DNA from: Undaria pinnatifida
Lineage: Eukaryota > Sar > Phaeophyceae > Laminariales > Alariaceae
Assembly (NCBI GenBank): GCA_012845835.1
Contig: JABAKD010000025.1
Coordinates: 1,453,001-1,517,000 of the forward strand
DNA: 64,000 bases
Direction: 5' to 3'
The translations under genes were made by a program, and so were the position numbers. Below, piece by piece: positions 1-12,002 of the stretch (within the stretch, counting starts at the first letter, position 1; every line of letters begins with the position of its first letter). A model generated the notes under the pieces. It saw nothing but the letters and a program-made list of their open reading frames with translations, was not told the DNA's origin and did not search any database.

Positions 1-40
1 CCCCCCCCCCCCCCCCACTCCCCCACTCCACCCCCGCCAG

Positions 41-3000
41 ATTCTACGGCGGCTTCGCTTTCCTCGAGATTAAATCCAGTCTCGTGTGCGCCGGGGCCAC
101 CATTAGAGGAAACTATGCCGGCGACCAGGGCGGGGGTATCTATTCCCGGGAAGGCACATGGGTAAATTCCAGCTGCGACTTGATATCTAACGAAGCGCCT
201 CAAGGAGCGGCAGTGTACCTGACAAATGTCATGAGCTCCACCTTTCAAGACCACAACGTCACCGACAACCTCGCCTCGGGTGGGAGCGTGGTTTACGTGG
301 CTGCGAGCTCCGTCGTTGCTAGAAGGGTGACGTTCGAGTCGAGTGTCGGCCTCCAAGATTATTCCTTCAACCGAGCGGTACAACTGGACGCCAACACCAC
401 GCTCGACGCGGAGAATTGCGTGTTCGATGGCTGGCTGGGGGACGCCGTTGTTCTTAACCTAAACCCTTCGAATGGATCACTCATCCTCGACAGCTGCGAC
501 TTTAGTGGGAGCTCCGCTGTCTTGGCGGTTGTCTCGCCAAACTCGGATGCCGAGATCCGTAATGCCGTGGTCAGCAGTGGTTCATTCGATCATGCCGTCG
601 CCGCTACCGTCAACACCTCGCTCACGCTGGTGGACCGCGCTTTGAATTGCAACAGCACCAACGCGTGCGGGCCAGGGGAGTGCGTTGACAGTTTTCTTGG
701 GGTATTGTGCGAGTGCCTCGAGGGCGTTGGATGTCTGCACGGTGGCGGCGAGCTATCCCTCAGTATCAGCGCACCCCCAGCTGGTGAGACCGTCTACCCT
801 GAAACAGTGTGGTTTGAGCTTATGGTATCAGCGGGGTCGGATGGGACGACGTACGCCATCTGGGACCTGGACTTCGACGGCGACGACCTTCATTTAGACG
901 TGGTTCCGTCCAGCGGAGTGCTGCCTCCTGGGGGTGCTGTATTTGTTTCGGTTACCGGTACTTCTGTGACGCAGGACGTCGGCGGCAACTTGACCAGCAG
1001 GTTCGCGTTGAAGTCGGTCGACGACGCCAGCTCGGGCTCCACCTCTGTCCATAATATCGAGGTTACGTCAGCCTTCTATCTTTGCAAAGCTTACGAATAC
1101 GCCAAGCCGTCTGATGATGACGACGACGCCACCTTTACGTGCGAGCAATGTACTACCATCACCGGCGAAGAAGGGGTGGATTGCGACGCACCTGGTGCAA
1201 CCATGGCCTTGCTGCCAATCCAGGAAGGGTACTGGAGGTCAAGCCGGGAATCCCTGGAGATCTTCGAATGCTTGCATTCGGACGCCTGCATGGGCGCGAC
1301 GGAGGTATCTAGTTCGGACGACTACTGCGCGGAGGGATACAGAGGTCCATGTGAGTTTATATTCGGCTGAAAAGGACCTCAAGCTCGTCCATCGTTGTCT
1401 TTTCGAGCTACGTGTTTATGCAAATGTTGCGTTGTGATACCTCCAGCGCAGGATTGGTAATGCTGCAGGCGGGGATGGACATGTTTCGCGTAGATGGCGA
1501 ATTATGTTGTTTGCTTCCAGATCGACACAGCTCCATGTTTAAACGCTTGGTGTGTGGTCTCCGAGTCTGTCGGCATGGGCCTCTTGGCTTGCACGCGCTG
1601 CTTTTCGCATGCCCGAAGGTAGCGGCTGCCGTTGTACATGTCGCACACTGACCCCGCTCTGCTTACATCCTCCACAATCGCAAACGCCATTGATATTCTG
1701 TCAGATTGCGCAGTGTGCACCGATGGCTACGGAAAAGGCGTTAGCAACACCTGTCACGCCTGCGACGACACCACGGCTCACGTGCTGATTGCAATGGGCA
1801 CGTTGTTCTCCCTGGTGGCGCTTTTGTTTCTGCTCCTCGCTGTAGTGTTTCTCATCGGAGGGCTCGACGCCATCGATGTCTTCCGCCAGTCCGTCAGCAA
1901 AAAAATTGCATTCGGGAGCAACCCGTCCGCCTCGGGGATCCATGCACCCAAGTTCAGCTCATCGGAGGGACGCCACGACTCTGCATCACGCACCGGCTCG
2001 AACCCAGTCGATGCCTCCGTTACTTCTGCGTTTGCGTTGCCGACAAATGCTAAACACGGTGGTGGTGCGGCTGGTATTGGTCGCCGTCAAGTAATATTCC
2101 CGACTAATTATTCTGAGCAGCTAGATGAGTCTGGGCAGACCTATGCCCGGCCGCTCGGCTCCGTTGTCGGCTCCGGTATCGAGCTGTCCAACATAACCGG
2201 GAATAACGCACCTAGAGAGGGGGGCATGCCCGCCCGCCGACAAGCTCGATTTTCGAACGACGCTGCCGGCGGCGTAGACGGGGGGCAAGCGAACAGGAGA
2301 GTGGATGTTGAGGCTACGGGCGGGGGAGCGAAGCCAGTTTGCTGTGGGTTCGGGGAAAAGGTTAAGTTCTGGTTGTCGAGGTTGCCACTGGACAAGCTCA
2401 AGATCCTCGTGGTAGTTTGGCAAATTCTCACTGTGTTCTCGAGCATTACAGGTGTAGAATTTCCGGCTTCCTACTCGCGGTTCCTGTCTTGGATCAGCGT
2501 CGTGAATCTCGACATAGGGAACATATTCTCGGCCTCGTGCATTCTGCCGTCTGCGAACTTCTACGTGAGGCTGGTTGTGACTACTCTGTCGCCTTTGTTA
2601 CTGGCGGCTGCGCTGGTGTTGACGTATCGCATGGCCAAGGGTAGGGCAGGGATTGGACGTGCCGGGGTGATCGCAAGGAGGGCTGCGTGGTCGAGGCATG
2701 TGGCAGCGGGGTTGCTTCTGACATTCTTGGTGAGCCTCGATGTTGATTGCCACTCTACCGATAGAGAGTGCTGGGCAGAAAAGCTACGGCACGTTGGAAA
2801 CTGTGGCGGCTGTAGTGAATCCTTGCAGGCTGTGACCATATCGCGTGGAGATGTGCGTGCTGAATTTGACGGTGCTCTCAGGGGTGCAGTTCGCCGTATT
2901 TCGCTTTAGCTAACCCTTGTGGCTGACGTTTAGACTCCACTGCGTCGCTGACAAACATCCCTGCTGCTTACCGCGTTTCACTTGCCACCCGAATGCTGGA

Positions 3001-6000
3001 AAAAAAATATCGAGGTAAGAATTACCCGCTTGTCCAAACGTAGCTTACACATAAGTATTTCTCCACCTTGACATACCCTGAGCAGTTTGAACAAGTTGGA
3101 CCTCAAGACCCTCCATTTGTCCTGATGTGTTCCAGCCGGAAATGCAGGAACTATGGCGTCAACCGGCACGTTTTTGAACACCGCCACAATTGCTGTTCCC
3201 GTCTGTGTCGAAGGACTTCACAGGCACCATATGGGTAATCGGCGCTGCTCAATCGGCCTATGAAGACATCCTTGCACCTGTTTTAGTATGGAAAACTTTT
3301 CCGTTTTTTGCGCTGTTGCCAGGTGTTTACGTCGGCGTCTACTGCGGCGTTCAAAATTTTCGCTTGCGACACCGAAGTTGTGAAAGAGGAGAGCTACCTA
3401 AGGGCAGACTACAGCATTTCGTGTCACTCGAGAATATACACTTTCTTCCAAGTCTACGCGGTCCTCATGATCCTGGTAAGCTGGCCGGCGTGAAAATAGC
3501 GTGGCTATGGTCATGTGGTGTATTTGCCGTTCTCCTTGGAGTCCAATGCCTCCCTGTATACTGTGTACTTCAGATCGCATAGCTTGGCCCCTCTATGGCT
3601 TTATCATCTTGACTGGATTACTGTACCCTTTTACCATTCCCCCCCCCGATTAACAGGTGTACCCAATCGGCATCCCCGTCCTGTACGCCACAATTCTATG
3701 GAAAAACCGGGAATTGCTGAACCCACGAATCGCCACCGAGCCCATTGGATCTGATGACGCGAGTGGTGTCTCAATGAGTGAAGACAACAACTCCTGTACG
3801 CCCATATCAACGTCAAAGGGTCACACTAGAAGCAGCTATTCTCCTGAGGAGTTGAAAGAGCTGGAGGAAAAAGTGAATGCACGGAGGGTACATCCCGAGC
3901 TGGTCCCCTCCATGTTCCTGTGGAAAGATTTCGGTGAGGGTTGTAAACGTTTTCGGGATCGATAATGCTCGCAGCTTGAATCCCGTGCAGACGGCGTTCA
4001 CGTTGTTTTGAGAAGGCGTTCGTGCGCCGGTCGTTCTCGGCAAGCGCCAACACTGGCGTCATAATAGTATGAATAAGTGCGTCTCCCGCGGGAGTTTTAA
4101 AAGCCATACCGACTGATGCAAACGCGGGCCGGGTACCAAGTGACGCATACGTTCTATATGACCAGGTGTGTGCGGCGTGTTTTGGCCGGCTGGCCACTGA
4201 TGAACGTGCGTTCGTATGCCGTCACGCCTAATACCGCAACCGCGTTGACCGGCGTTGTGTCATCCCCAGGCCCCGATTTGTACTACTACGAGGTGATCGA
4301 ATGCGGCCGGAGAATACTCTTGACAGGCGTGCTCATTTTCATCGCACCTCACACCGCAACCCAAGCTGCCATGGCTTGCATCTTCGCCTTCGCGAGTCTA
4401 CTGGGGTTCGAGCTCATGCGACCTCATATGGACCCAACAGACTCGTGGCTCTACCGCCTGGTGAGTCGTCATGATCTATTGACGGATTATACTACTTTTA
4501 GTAGAACAGTAGTATACAAAGTAGTATATTCTATACTATTTTTTAGTACTAATACGTGAAGGTGAACCAAGTTTTGCTGAAGCTCAGACTGGCGTGATGA
4601 ACCACCAGGTATGCTATACTGTGTACCTCGCAGTGATGCCAAAGTTGGAAAAAAATAAAGAGTTAAACCAGCCGTGCTCAACGTGTGAAACAAATACTCC
4701 GGAGTATATTGCACAAGAACAATGGCCTACCGACGGTAGTAGTGAAAGTATTAGTACTACTGCAACTAATACTCTAACTGCCAGTCTACTGCCAGACGAC
4801 TACTGTAGTGTAGTGTAGTGTGGTGTAGGTCAATAGGAGCCCCGTAATTCGTAAGAAAAAGAGTCACCGTTATCGTACGACGTAACTAGTATCATCGTCA
4901 TACTATTCAATCATCATACTATTCAATCATCATACTTTTCAATCATCATGACTATTCAATCATCATACTAATCAATCAGCAAACTATTCAATCATCATAC
5001 TACTCAATCATACTACTCAATCATCATACTATTCAATCATCATACTATTCAATGATCATACTATCAATTCCGTACCCTGCTAATGTTATGATGGGGCCGT
5101 TTTGTTAGAGTTATTGAGACTTCGACAGGTATCATCCTGCTATCGCACGCCGTCTCGAGTTGTAACGGTCGCAGTGCTGCAGACCTGTTTCAACCGCCCG
5201 TGCCTCGTGATAAATCTTAGTGTTCGGAGATTCCACAACGGCTGTAGACGTTTGGTTTGGCAGCAGCCAGCTGCAGGGCGTAGTTGAAGCGTCTGCTTGG
5301 TGATGCCATTTCCACCGGGTTGTTGGAGTTCGGTGTTGTTGTTCTTGAGTGATTTCAACACGTTAGACTAAATATTACATTTACCGCCCGCTGCCGATGT
5401 GTTGTGTCATTGCTGTAGAATTACTGTAGGAGTACTGTAGAAGTACTGTTGTGCTTGTGACGGACAAGACAGGGGATATGCGTTTGGGAGAGCAAGCCAA
5501 TTTATCTTCTGGAGTGTTTACCCTCGTGATATATAGCGGTACAACCGGCGCCATTATTTTGCAGTGCGAGTTGGGGTTCCACAGCACAGTGGCAGCAAGG
5601 CCGAGGGAATCGAGACGTGGCGAGTTGCATACATGTGCACGAAGCTGCCCGTTTGGAGCTGTCCACGGCACTGTCATATGGTTAGTTCAGCAAGACAACA
5701 ATGTTTATGTCCCCTCGTGCACGTATCCCTTCACTGGTTTTGCAAACGTCCGCGTCCACAGGGCTGTGTGGTGATATTCTTGAGCAATTTCCTGGCGCTG
5801 CTCATCAAGGTGGAGGCAGGAGAAGAGAGCAATCGCGCCGCCTTCGGCGTCCTTTTAATTGTGATCAACGTCATGCTGGTCCTCGCCGTTCTCGTTACTT
5901 CCTGGTTCACGGTGCAGCAGTCGGTCGACGACTCTCGCGAGGACGAAACCTCCTTCGCCATAGCCAAGACCATGCTGACGGCCGAGCAATTCGCCGCCGA

Positions 6001-6304
6001 TAGCGCCCGATTCACACGCAGTGGAGGAGTCGCGACGCCTTCTGCACCCTCCTCCTCTGGCAGGCCCAGCTTTCAGCGCTCTGACCGAGGCGAGGTTTGG
6101 CGTGGTAGGTCATCATCGCGGCATATCTACGGGAGCACAGCAACTGTAGCTACTAGCGATGATGGCGCGCAGGGTTCAGCGCGCGGTGGGATCGTAAATT
6201 CTGCCGCTCTCGGGAGGTTGCAGTACCAAAGCGAAAGTCGAGGTGGGGCGGTTACAAATAGAAATTTGCACCGTACGGAGTCCTTCCCGCCCATATTGCT
6301 TTGA
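41..6304 (+). CDS. Beta-helix (PMP-like) multi-pass membrane protein, 3' six exons
   Basis: Partial host gene; the 5' part lies before the window. Exons read as 41-1350, 1705-2729, 3323-3475, 3657-3933, 4270-4460 and 5762-6304 (stop TGA). All introns are GT-AG, phases join cleanly, and the visible part is 1165 residues. Exon 1 carries parallel beta-helix/PMP-like repeats (roughly residues 1-195), a short Cys-rich EGF-like stretch (NACGPGECVDSF) and a beta-sandwich-like stretch. The Cys-rich motif GYRGPYCAVCTDGYGKG is created exactly by the first splice. About nine hydrophobic segments follow, with charged linkers, the motif YLRADYSISC and the motif YYYEVIECGRRILLTG. The last exon ends in a Ser/Arg-rich, probably cytosolic tail. 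Family knowledge: such proteins are numerous in brown algae and usually named polymorphic outer membrane protein-like; the biochemical role is unknown. Surface location is inferred. An extra small exon in the 3934-4269 or 4461-5761 introns cannot be excluded. Confidence 0.85.
4895..5065. repeat. 16-bp minisatellite in intron 5 of the membrane-protein gene
   Basis: About ten slightly degenerate copies of CATACTATTCAATCAT in tandem, inside the longest intron (4461-5761). The flanking intron sequence is AT-rich and holds short TACTA/TAGTA inverted stretches at 4487-4560. No coding sense is seen. Confidence 0.85.
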
Positions 6305-8600
6305 TGTGCAGCTGATCGGATTACGTGTATGTGAGGCGACGGGTTGCAGCCGATGGCACGAGTGGGTTGTGTTTGGTGCGTAACCCTTGAATCATGTCGC
6401 CGAACAAACGACGGACGTCCGTGGTGCTTGTGTTCCGATCGATCGGCTGTGGCCATTGACTGAACATGACGCAACATGTTTTGACAAGACTTTATGCCTT
6501 ATGCTACCGTTATGCAACCGCTCTGCTAGTAGATAAACGAAGCGGCGGATAGCCGCAAATCTCGAGCAGCAGTGTTCGCGTGAACGTATTTCTTCCCAAT
6601 CTGCGCAACGTAGATTACGTCCAGTCAGCAGGGCGCGGTTTGACTTGACGGAGTTGTTGGTAATTGCCGTACGCAGTTGTTTATTTCAGCAGCAGAGGGA
6701 AGTAACCTGGGCTGTTTTCACATTGACCATGAACTACCGGCTGTTGACTCGTGTAGTTCAGTTTTGTGCCATGGCTTTGGGGCAGGGTGACTATCCCGAG
6801 GGGCGATGTCGCCGCTGCGCTGAGGACTTGACCTATTCTGCAGTCACGCGTGAACAACCTTCAGCACATTTTGTATTTTGGAACACGCCATATGTGGTGT
6901 GCTTTGTTCGGACAGCACATCTTACGTGGTGTGTATGCTGGAACATTTTGCTGGAAGGGTAATCATTAATAGTCGGGTGGCTTTTTCGGCGGTTGTGTGA
7001 GAGGAGTAGGGGTGACGGCGGTGTGTTGCGTTGCTTGGATGGTTCCAGTCTGTTGCGAGTTTACATCGCATTACGCGAAACAGGGTTGTGCCCCAAGCAA
7101 ACAAGACGTGCTGCGCGTGCATGTTCGAAACTTTCCGGTCTACCAGGTATTGATTAGCCGTCAGCAGCAAGCTGTTGCTTCAAGCAGTCGGTTTCAATGC
7201 TGAACACGGATCTTTTTGCAGCATGTCCATCGCACATAAGCTGCGACCACTCCTTGTTGGTGTTCTCCTTTGTGTATAGGTTTGTCCCAAAAAATATTTT
7301 TTTCCCCTGGCAGTTGCTAGCGCGACAGTCAGTATCAATCTCCGGTTAAGGATTCACATATTATGCCATTTCAATATAGCGTGTATATCTCGAGCGCGTT
7401 CTTAATCGCTCAAAATTTTGTTTTTCTCACTTACATGTACGAATATGCATTATGCCGAACCACGTAGTGATGTTTTTGTAGTATACAAGAATTTTTAGAG
7501 TGTTGTATATATATGTGCAGACACGTCTCTGCCGTTGGTGTTGTATGACGTTGTATTATATCTGGTATCATGTTGGATATCGCGAGCGAGTTTGAAGCTA
7601 GAGCTGGAGTGAAAGCTATTGTTAGACTCCTCGCGTTACCTTTTTTTTTTGTGCCAAAGCGTTGCAGGGTGCGGTAAACAAAAAACTGTTCTGCCAGTAC
7701 TCTACACTGTCGTGGGTCTGAGCAAAACAGAACCTTCATCCTATTACTAAGTTATAATACGTTTTTTTCCAGTGAGCGTTGTTTACCACATCGATGTTAC
7801 TGTTGTGGAACATACTTATCGGCCAAACCGTCATGACAGCCGACAGCCGCGAATGCGCTAATTTTGCTCGCGGCGAACGCACGGGTCCAAGCTGCGAGCC
7901 TACCCCCCCCACTGGGGCGGTGGGGTCGGCAAACGGGACTGAAATCATGTTTCAAGAGCTATCGAATATTTGGTGCCAGTAGTGAATGTATTTGGCAATG
8001 TTAGATACCTCGCTTGGTAAGCTCTAAAAAATAATTTGTACATTAAAAACAAATCCCTCACGCTTTTGGATAAAGGAAGAAGGGCGGTTCGAAAGGCAAA
8101 CAGGCCAAATATTTCGTCATGTTAGTTTGGCATAGAATAAGGGCCCACAGGGGTGTTCTACACTCCTGTGCCAGTGGCCAGTGTCATTTGTGCGTGCTTG
8201 CAGTGATCGTTGCGGAGGTAGATGTGCTATTTGATAAAACGTGCTAGTGAAGGCGTAGTCCACATCTCAAAAGACAGTCTAAAAAACGGTATCGGTTTCC
8301 GACACAAAATTCGACGTATACACGTCAGAGGCTGTCGTGCCATAATAACTTCATGACGATAGGAAAACCATGCGTGGTGAACCGCAATGAATTAAAACAA
8401 CTGTCAAAATACGAGTGTCCCAAGTCGTGTCAATTTTTACGAGTTGCTGGTTCATTCAATCATAACAGTGATATTACCATAAATAAAGAGAAGATCGACG
8501 CCCGACATGAAATGTCTTTTCGGGTATTTTTTAAACAACACCCCCTCCCGTCCAACGTAAAAAAATAGACTAAATAGACTAAGTTAGTGTAGTCTAAATC
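6305..8600. other. Intergenic region without recognised gene
   Basis: Downstream of the membrane-protein stop codon. Only short scattered open frames occur, without motifs or paired exons. It probably includes the 3' UTR of the preceding gene at its left end. AT-rich runs lie around 7290-7560. No repeat of appreciable length was recognised. Confidence 0.6.
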
Positions 8601-8607
8601 TTGAAAG

Positions 8608-8850
8608 TTCCACAGCTGTAGATTGTGACCCCATCAATACGAGTTCTATGGTATCCGTGTGCCTGATCAAAGGGTGAACCTCTTTGTATCACCCCGTTGA
8701 CCGTGGTGCTTGCTGGTTCTAACGGGAGTCGCCGACCTGTAGCCTTCATGAGGACACGCACACCCTGCAACTTGACACAATCGGAGTATCACGCACGTAC
8801 TACTAGGATGGAAGGTAAGATATGCGTGAGCTAAATCCTCGATCTCACGG
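8608..8850 (+). repeat. Dispersed repeat family A, copy 1 (diverged)
   Basis: Starts at TTCCACAGCTGT and contains the landmarks GTCGCCGACCTGTAGCC, TGAGGACACGCACACC and CGGAGTATCACGCAC, ending near CTCGATCTCACGGCAGCTG. The same landmarks occur in the same order at 11452-11722, 16620-16845 and 18028-18830. No coding capacity. Family identity unknown; it looks like a non-autonomous element of about 250-280 bp. Confidence 0.7.
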
Positions 8851-8937
8851 CAGCTGCAGTGCATCTTGAATATGAAATAAAAACGAACGCAATCTTCACA
8901 GCGTTGCACAATGTTTGACAATAATATGAGTATGGCA

Positions 8938-9560
8938 TGACAGTATGGCACTGCCACGAGCTTTTAAGGGAGTTCTATGGCGCTGCCGTGAAAGCCCATG
9001 GCCCGGCCATGAAGGCACATGGTGAGATTACGGCAGCGGTTATGCCACGCGTCATGGCAATACCATTGCGCTTGCCACGCCACACGCCATAGCCATCCAC
9101 TAGGAGCTACTGCCAGGGCTTGGGGTTAGGGTCAGGGTTAGTGTTTGAGCAAGAAGGGCCACAAAACGTCGATCGCAGACCCGTGCCAGCCCGTGGAGAC
9201 CTCCCATGGTCGTGCTGTGAGACATGTTCATGCCCATACCATGATCGTTTCCATTGCAGAAAATGCCCTGACAATACATGGTAGTGACGTGAAATCCCAC
9301 GGCCTCGTCATGGCATTGTCGTGAATGCCCGCGAGAGTTCGCGCAGCCCTGTGCAAGCCCATGATTTGTCATGGATTCCCAAGACCGGCTGTGGCTCCCA
9401 GCAAACCGCCACGATACTGCTACGGCATTGCCACGCGGAGAACATAGCAGTACCATGACAACAGTGCCATCAAAGGCTTTGGCATCGCCACGGCACTTCA
9501 TGGCGTTCCATTGTGCACCATGGCACACCACGGGAGAAAGCCATTACGTACCATGAAAAA
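8938..9560. repeat. CCATGG-rich degenerate repeat block 1
   Basis: Dense recurrence of GCCATG, CATGGC, CCACG and 'AAAGCCCATGG'-type words on both strands, roughly every 10-20 bases. No exact unit is retained. The same vocabulary fills 40780-41880. No plausible protein: open frames here are by-products of the repeat. Confidence 0.75.
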
Positions 9561-11290
9561 TACGGGTAATGTGCACGCTCCATCTGAACGGTATGTAGCC
9601 CTACGTGCGCGGTGCAAACTCCACCAGATAACCAGGAAATGAAGGAAGAAACTCCCAGCGATGAGTGAGAGTTGATAGCCGAACCATACCATCTTGAAGT
9701 GAGTGTGATTGTTGTATCCTCTATACTCAAACGTATGTATCAGGCGTGTATCATACCAATAAAGACGCTTTGCTGACGTTGGGCATCGCATAGGAAGTTC
9801 CGATATGTATACGAGTACACGGTATCGGGATATTGAAGCATCGATAAAGTCCAATATATAGTCTAGATAGATAGATTAACGCTGTCGCTCGCGCTCGCGG
9901 GTGTGAACATTTTTTGTCCGACCATGGTGGGGAGGGCGTAGTAGTGTGTGAGGAGAACGTTGATCAGCTGTAGTTGACATGTTATCACCCCCTCCGGAAG
10001 CTTAGGGTACGTGACATTTCCAGCAAAGTGCTTCAGAGGCCCTGACTAGTGCCCCTTGTGGAGGCGTGTTTGTCCCACACGAAGACCATGTTCTCGTCTC
10101 ACCCAAAAGACATTCGAGTGTGGCGCACGATCGACATTTTCGAACGGGCGGTCGACAAAAACGCAGATAATACCGTATACCCAAGTGACCCATGCATTTC
10201 ATTAAAAAATATCCAGAAGTGCACCATGGCAGGAGCCATTCCTTGCGCACACAATGTCTCGTATATAGCTGTCGCGCCATTACTCTCGTTCGACGTATCT
10301 ATAGCTCTAGCATATTCTCGCACGGAAGACGGACATTATTGAGCGTTCTACTCGGTCATACCATCAGACCTCTTGCGGCAGGTCAACCACTAGCTACAGA
10401 CAAAAAGCATGTATATGGACACAGTAACCGCGCACCACTTCGAAGTCGGTGTTAGATATAGATCACTTTTTGGTCCGTCTTTTGATCGCGGTTCAGCATC
10501 GAGAGCCACCCATGCGTCTACAAGCAAATCTAACCTCCGGCATGCCAACGGTCCGCGGGAGGTTAGTGGCATGAATTCTCCCTTGTATTAGCGTCTGTGT
10601 TCCCCTTCCTTTCGACAAAGGTTTGCCTTGCCATAGCGTCTATTCTGTGATTTGGTTGCCGTAGAGCCTTTTCTTATACCCCCCCGCTACACCGGCGGTA
10701 CGCGACAGGGTTTTGATGGGTGGTTTGCCTTGTTGTAAGCCTTCAACCGCTTTTCTTCGGGTTTTCTTTGCTCCATAGCCAGGCCGTTAGAGGTGTGAGA
10801 TGTGGGAGTGGGTTTTGAGGAGCCGCATTTTCAACTAATGGTCCAGTTCGTAGAAGCGAAGTTTCCCCGAGCCATCCATATTTCTGGATATGCAGCTTAT
10901 GACGGTGGGCCAGTGTTAAGGTACGGGAGTGAAAGGCTTGCAGTTGAGAGGCAATTGACCGTTTTGTTATATAGGTGGGCGTTATTCGAGGCAGTCAGGA
11001 AATGAAACCTTGCTCCTCGTATCTCAGTTGCTATCCGGGGCTCTGTGGAAATGATAAAACTACTTATCTACTACCGCTAAGAAAGTGAGTACTCACCGAG
11101 GACCTGCTCAATAGGCAGACCTCAGGGGGACCCACCCAATAACTCAAGACTCAACTGTTATATTTTTTTCGTCACCATATGTTTAGACTCTAGCCTATAT
11201 ATATTGTATGCCACACCTAACATCAAATATGCTGAAATAATGAGCAGTACCCCAGGTAGGTGATGTAAACTGATTCATTCCTTCTACAAC
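9561..11290. other. Intergenic region without recognised gene
   Basis: No open frame shows a recognisable family, splice-joined extension or distinctive composition. A short C-run occurs near 10680. Nothing further seen. Confidence 0.5.
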
Positions 11291-11297
11291 CAACCGT

Positions 11298-11722
11298 ATG
11301 ATTTGTCCCCTTAAAGGGTCTTATAGTTTCCGCGCACAGATTGCGCTGTTCCGCCCCTCACACACACGCCGTCTTCCCCGCTCCGTCTTATTCAAACCCC
11401 GGCCCCCACGCCCTTTAAACCGGCCCTCCCCTCACCGGTTATTCGACTTACAGGATACACTTGACAAAGTGATGCATATCCTTCCACAGCTGTCAGATTT
11501 TGTCGCCTCAAGAACGCGTTTTATGGAATCCGCGCACAGACTGACTAACATCACCCTGTGGACCCTGGTACAAACTACAATGTAGTTTCAAGAGGAATCG
11601 CCGGCATATATCCTTAATGAGGACACACACCGTAATACACGCGATCGGAGTGTCAAACACGGCTTGCAAATATGAGTTTGGACAAAATATTTGATCTCAT
11701 ATAGCTGGAGTGTTTTTATTTA
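11298..11722 (+). repeat. Dispersed repeat family A, copy 2, with a partial duplicate
   Basis: A complete-looking copy runs from about 11452 (GGATACACTTGACAAAGTG) through CTTCCACAGCTGTCAG, CATCACCCTGTGGACCCTGG and CCTTAATGAGGACACACACC to CATATAGCTGGAGTG. A shorter stretch with the 'TTTGTCCCCTTAAAGGGTC ... CCGCGCACAGA' words precedes it at about 11298-11345, so the left side is partly duplicated. It abuts the left end of the pogo-type transposon. Confidence 0.7.
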
Positions 11723-11726
11723 TCTA

Positions 11727-11754
11727 CCCGTGAACTACACAAGATAACACACCC
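11727..11754 (+). repeat. Left terminal inverted repeat of the pogo element
   Basis: Begins CCCGTGAACTACACAAGA and continues into TAACACACCC. It is matched by the reverse complement of 16316-16342. Confidence 0.85.
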
Positions 11755-11836
11755 ACATGAGATACCACACCCCCCACGGAATACGACACCCCGGTGATAA
11801 TTTTGGGCGCATTTTTGCAACCATTGATTTACCACC

Positions 11837-11870
11837 GGGGCTACACAAGATACCACACCCCGGTGATAAC
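11837..11870 (+). repeat. Subterminal repeat near the left end of the pogo element
   Basis: Contains GGGCTACACAAGATACCACA followed by CCCCGGTGATAA. The same string recurs in the same orientation at about 16234-16260 near the right end. It resembles the TIR core with one changed base, so it may be an internal transposase binding site (inference). Confidence 0.7.
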
Positions 11871-12002
11871 TTTAGCTACGCCGCGTGCATTCACGGGGCC
11901 CCTCTTTCTACCACCGGGGTGATAGACCAGCTGCCCCGTGGGCACACACAACACCACACCCTGTGTGCGGGGGGAACACCCCGTGTGGAGACCTCCAAGA
12001 AC

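Noticed and set aside
1412-1651. Small open frames between the first two exons of the membrane-protein gene
   Set aside because: They lie within the 1351-1704 intron or read across its boundary; the spliced family motif shows it is intronic.
9120-9143. Interstitial telomere-like GGGTTAGGGTCAGGGTTAG
   Set aside because: Only about three imperfect TTAGGG units inside a degenerate repeat; too short to call.
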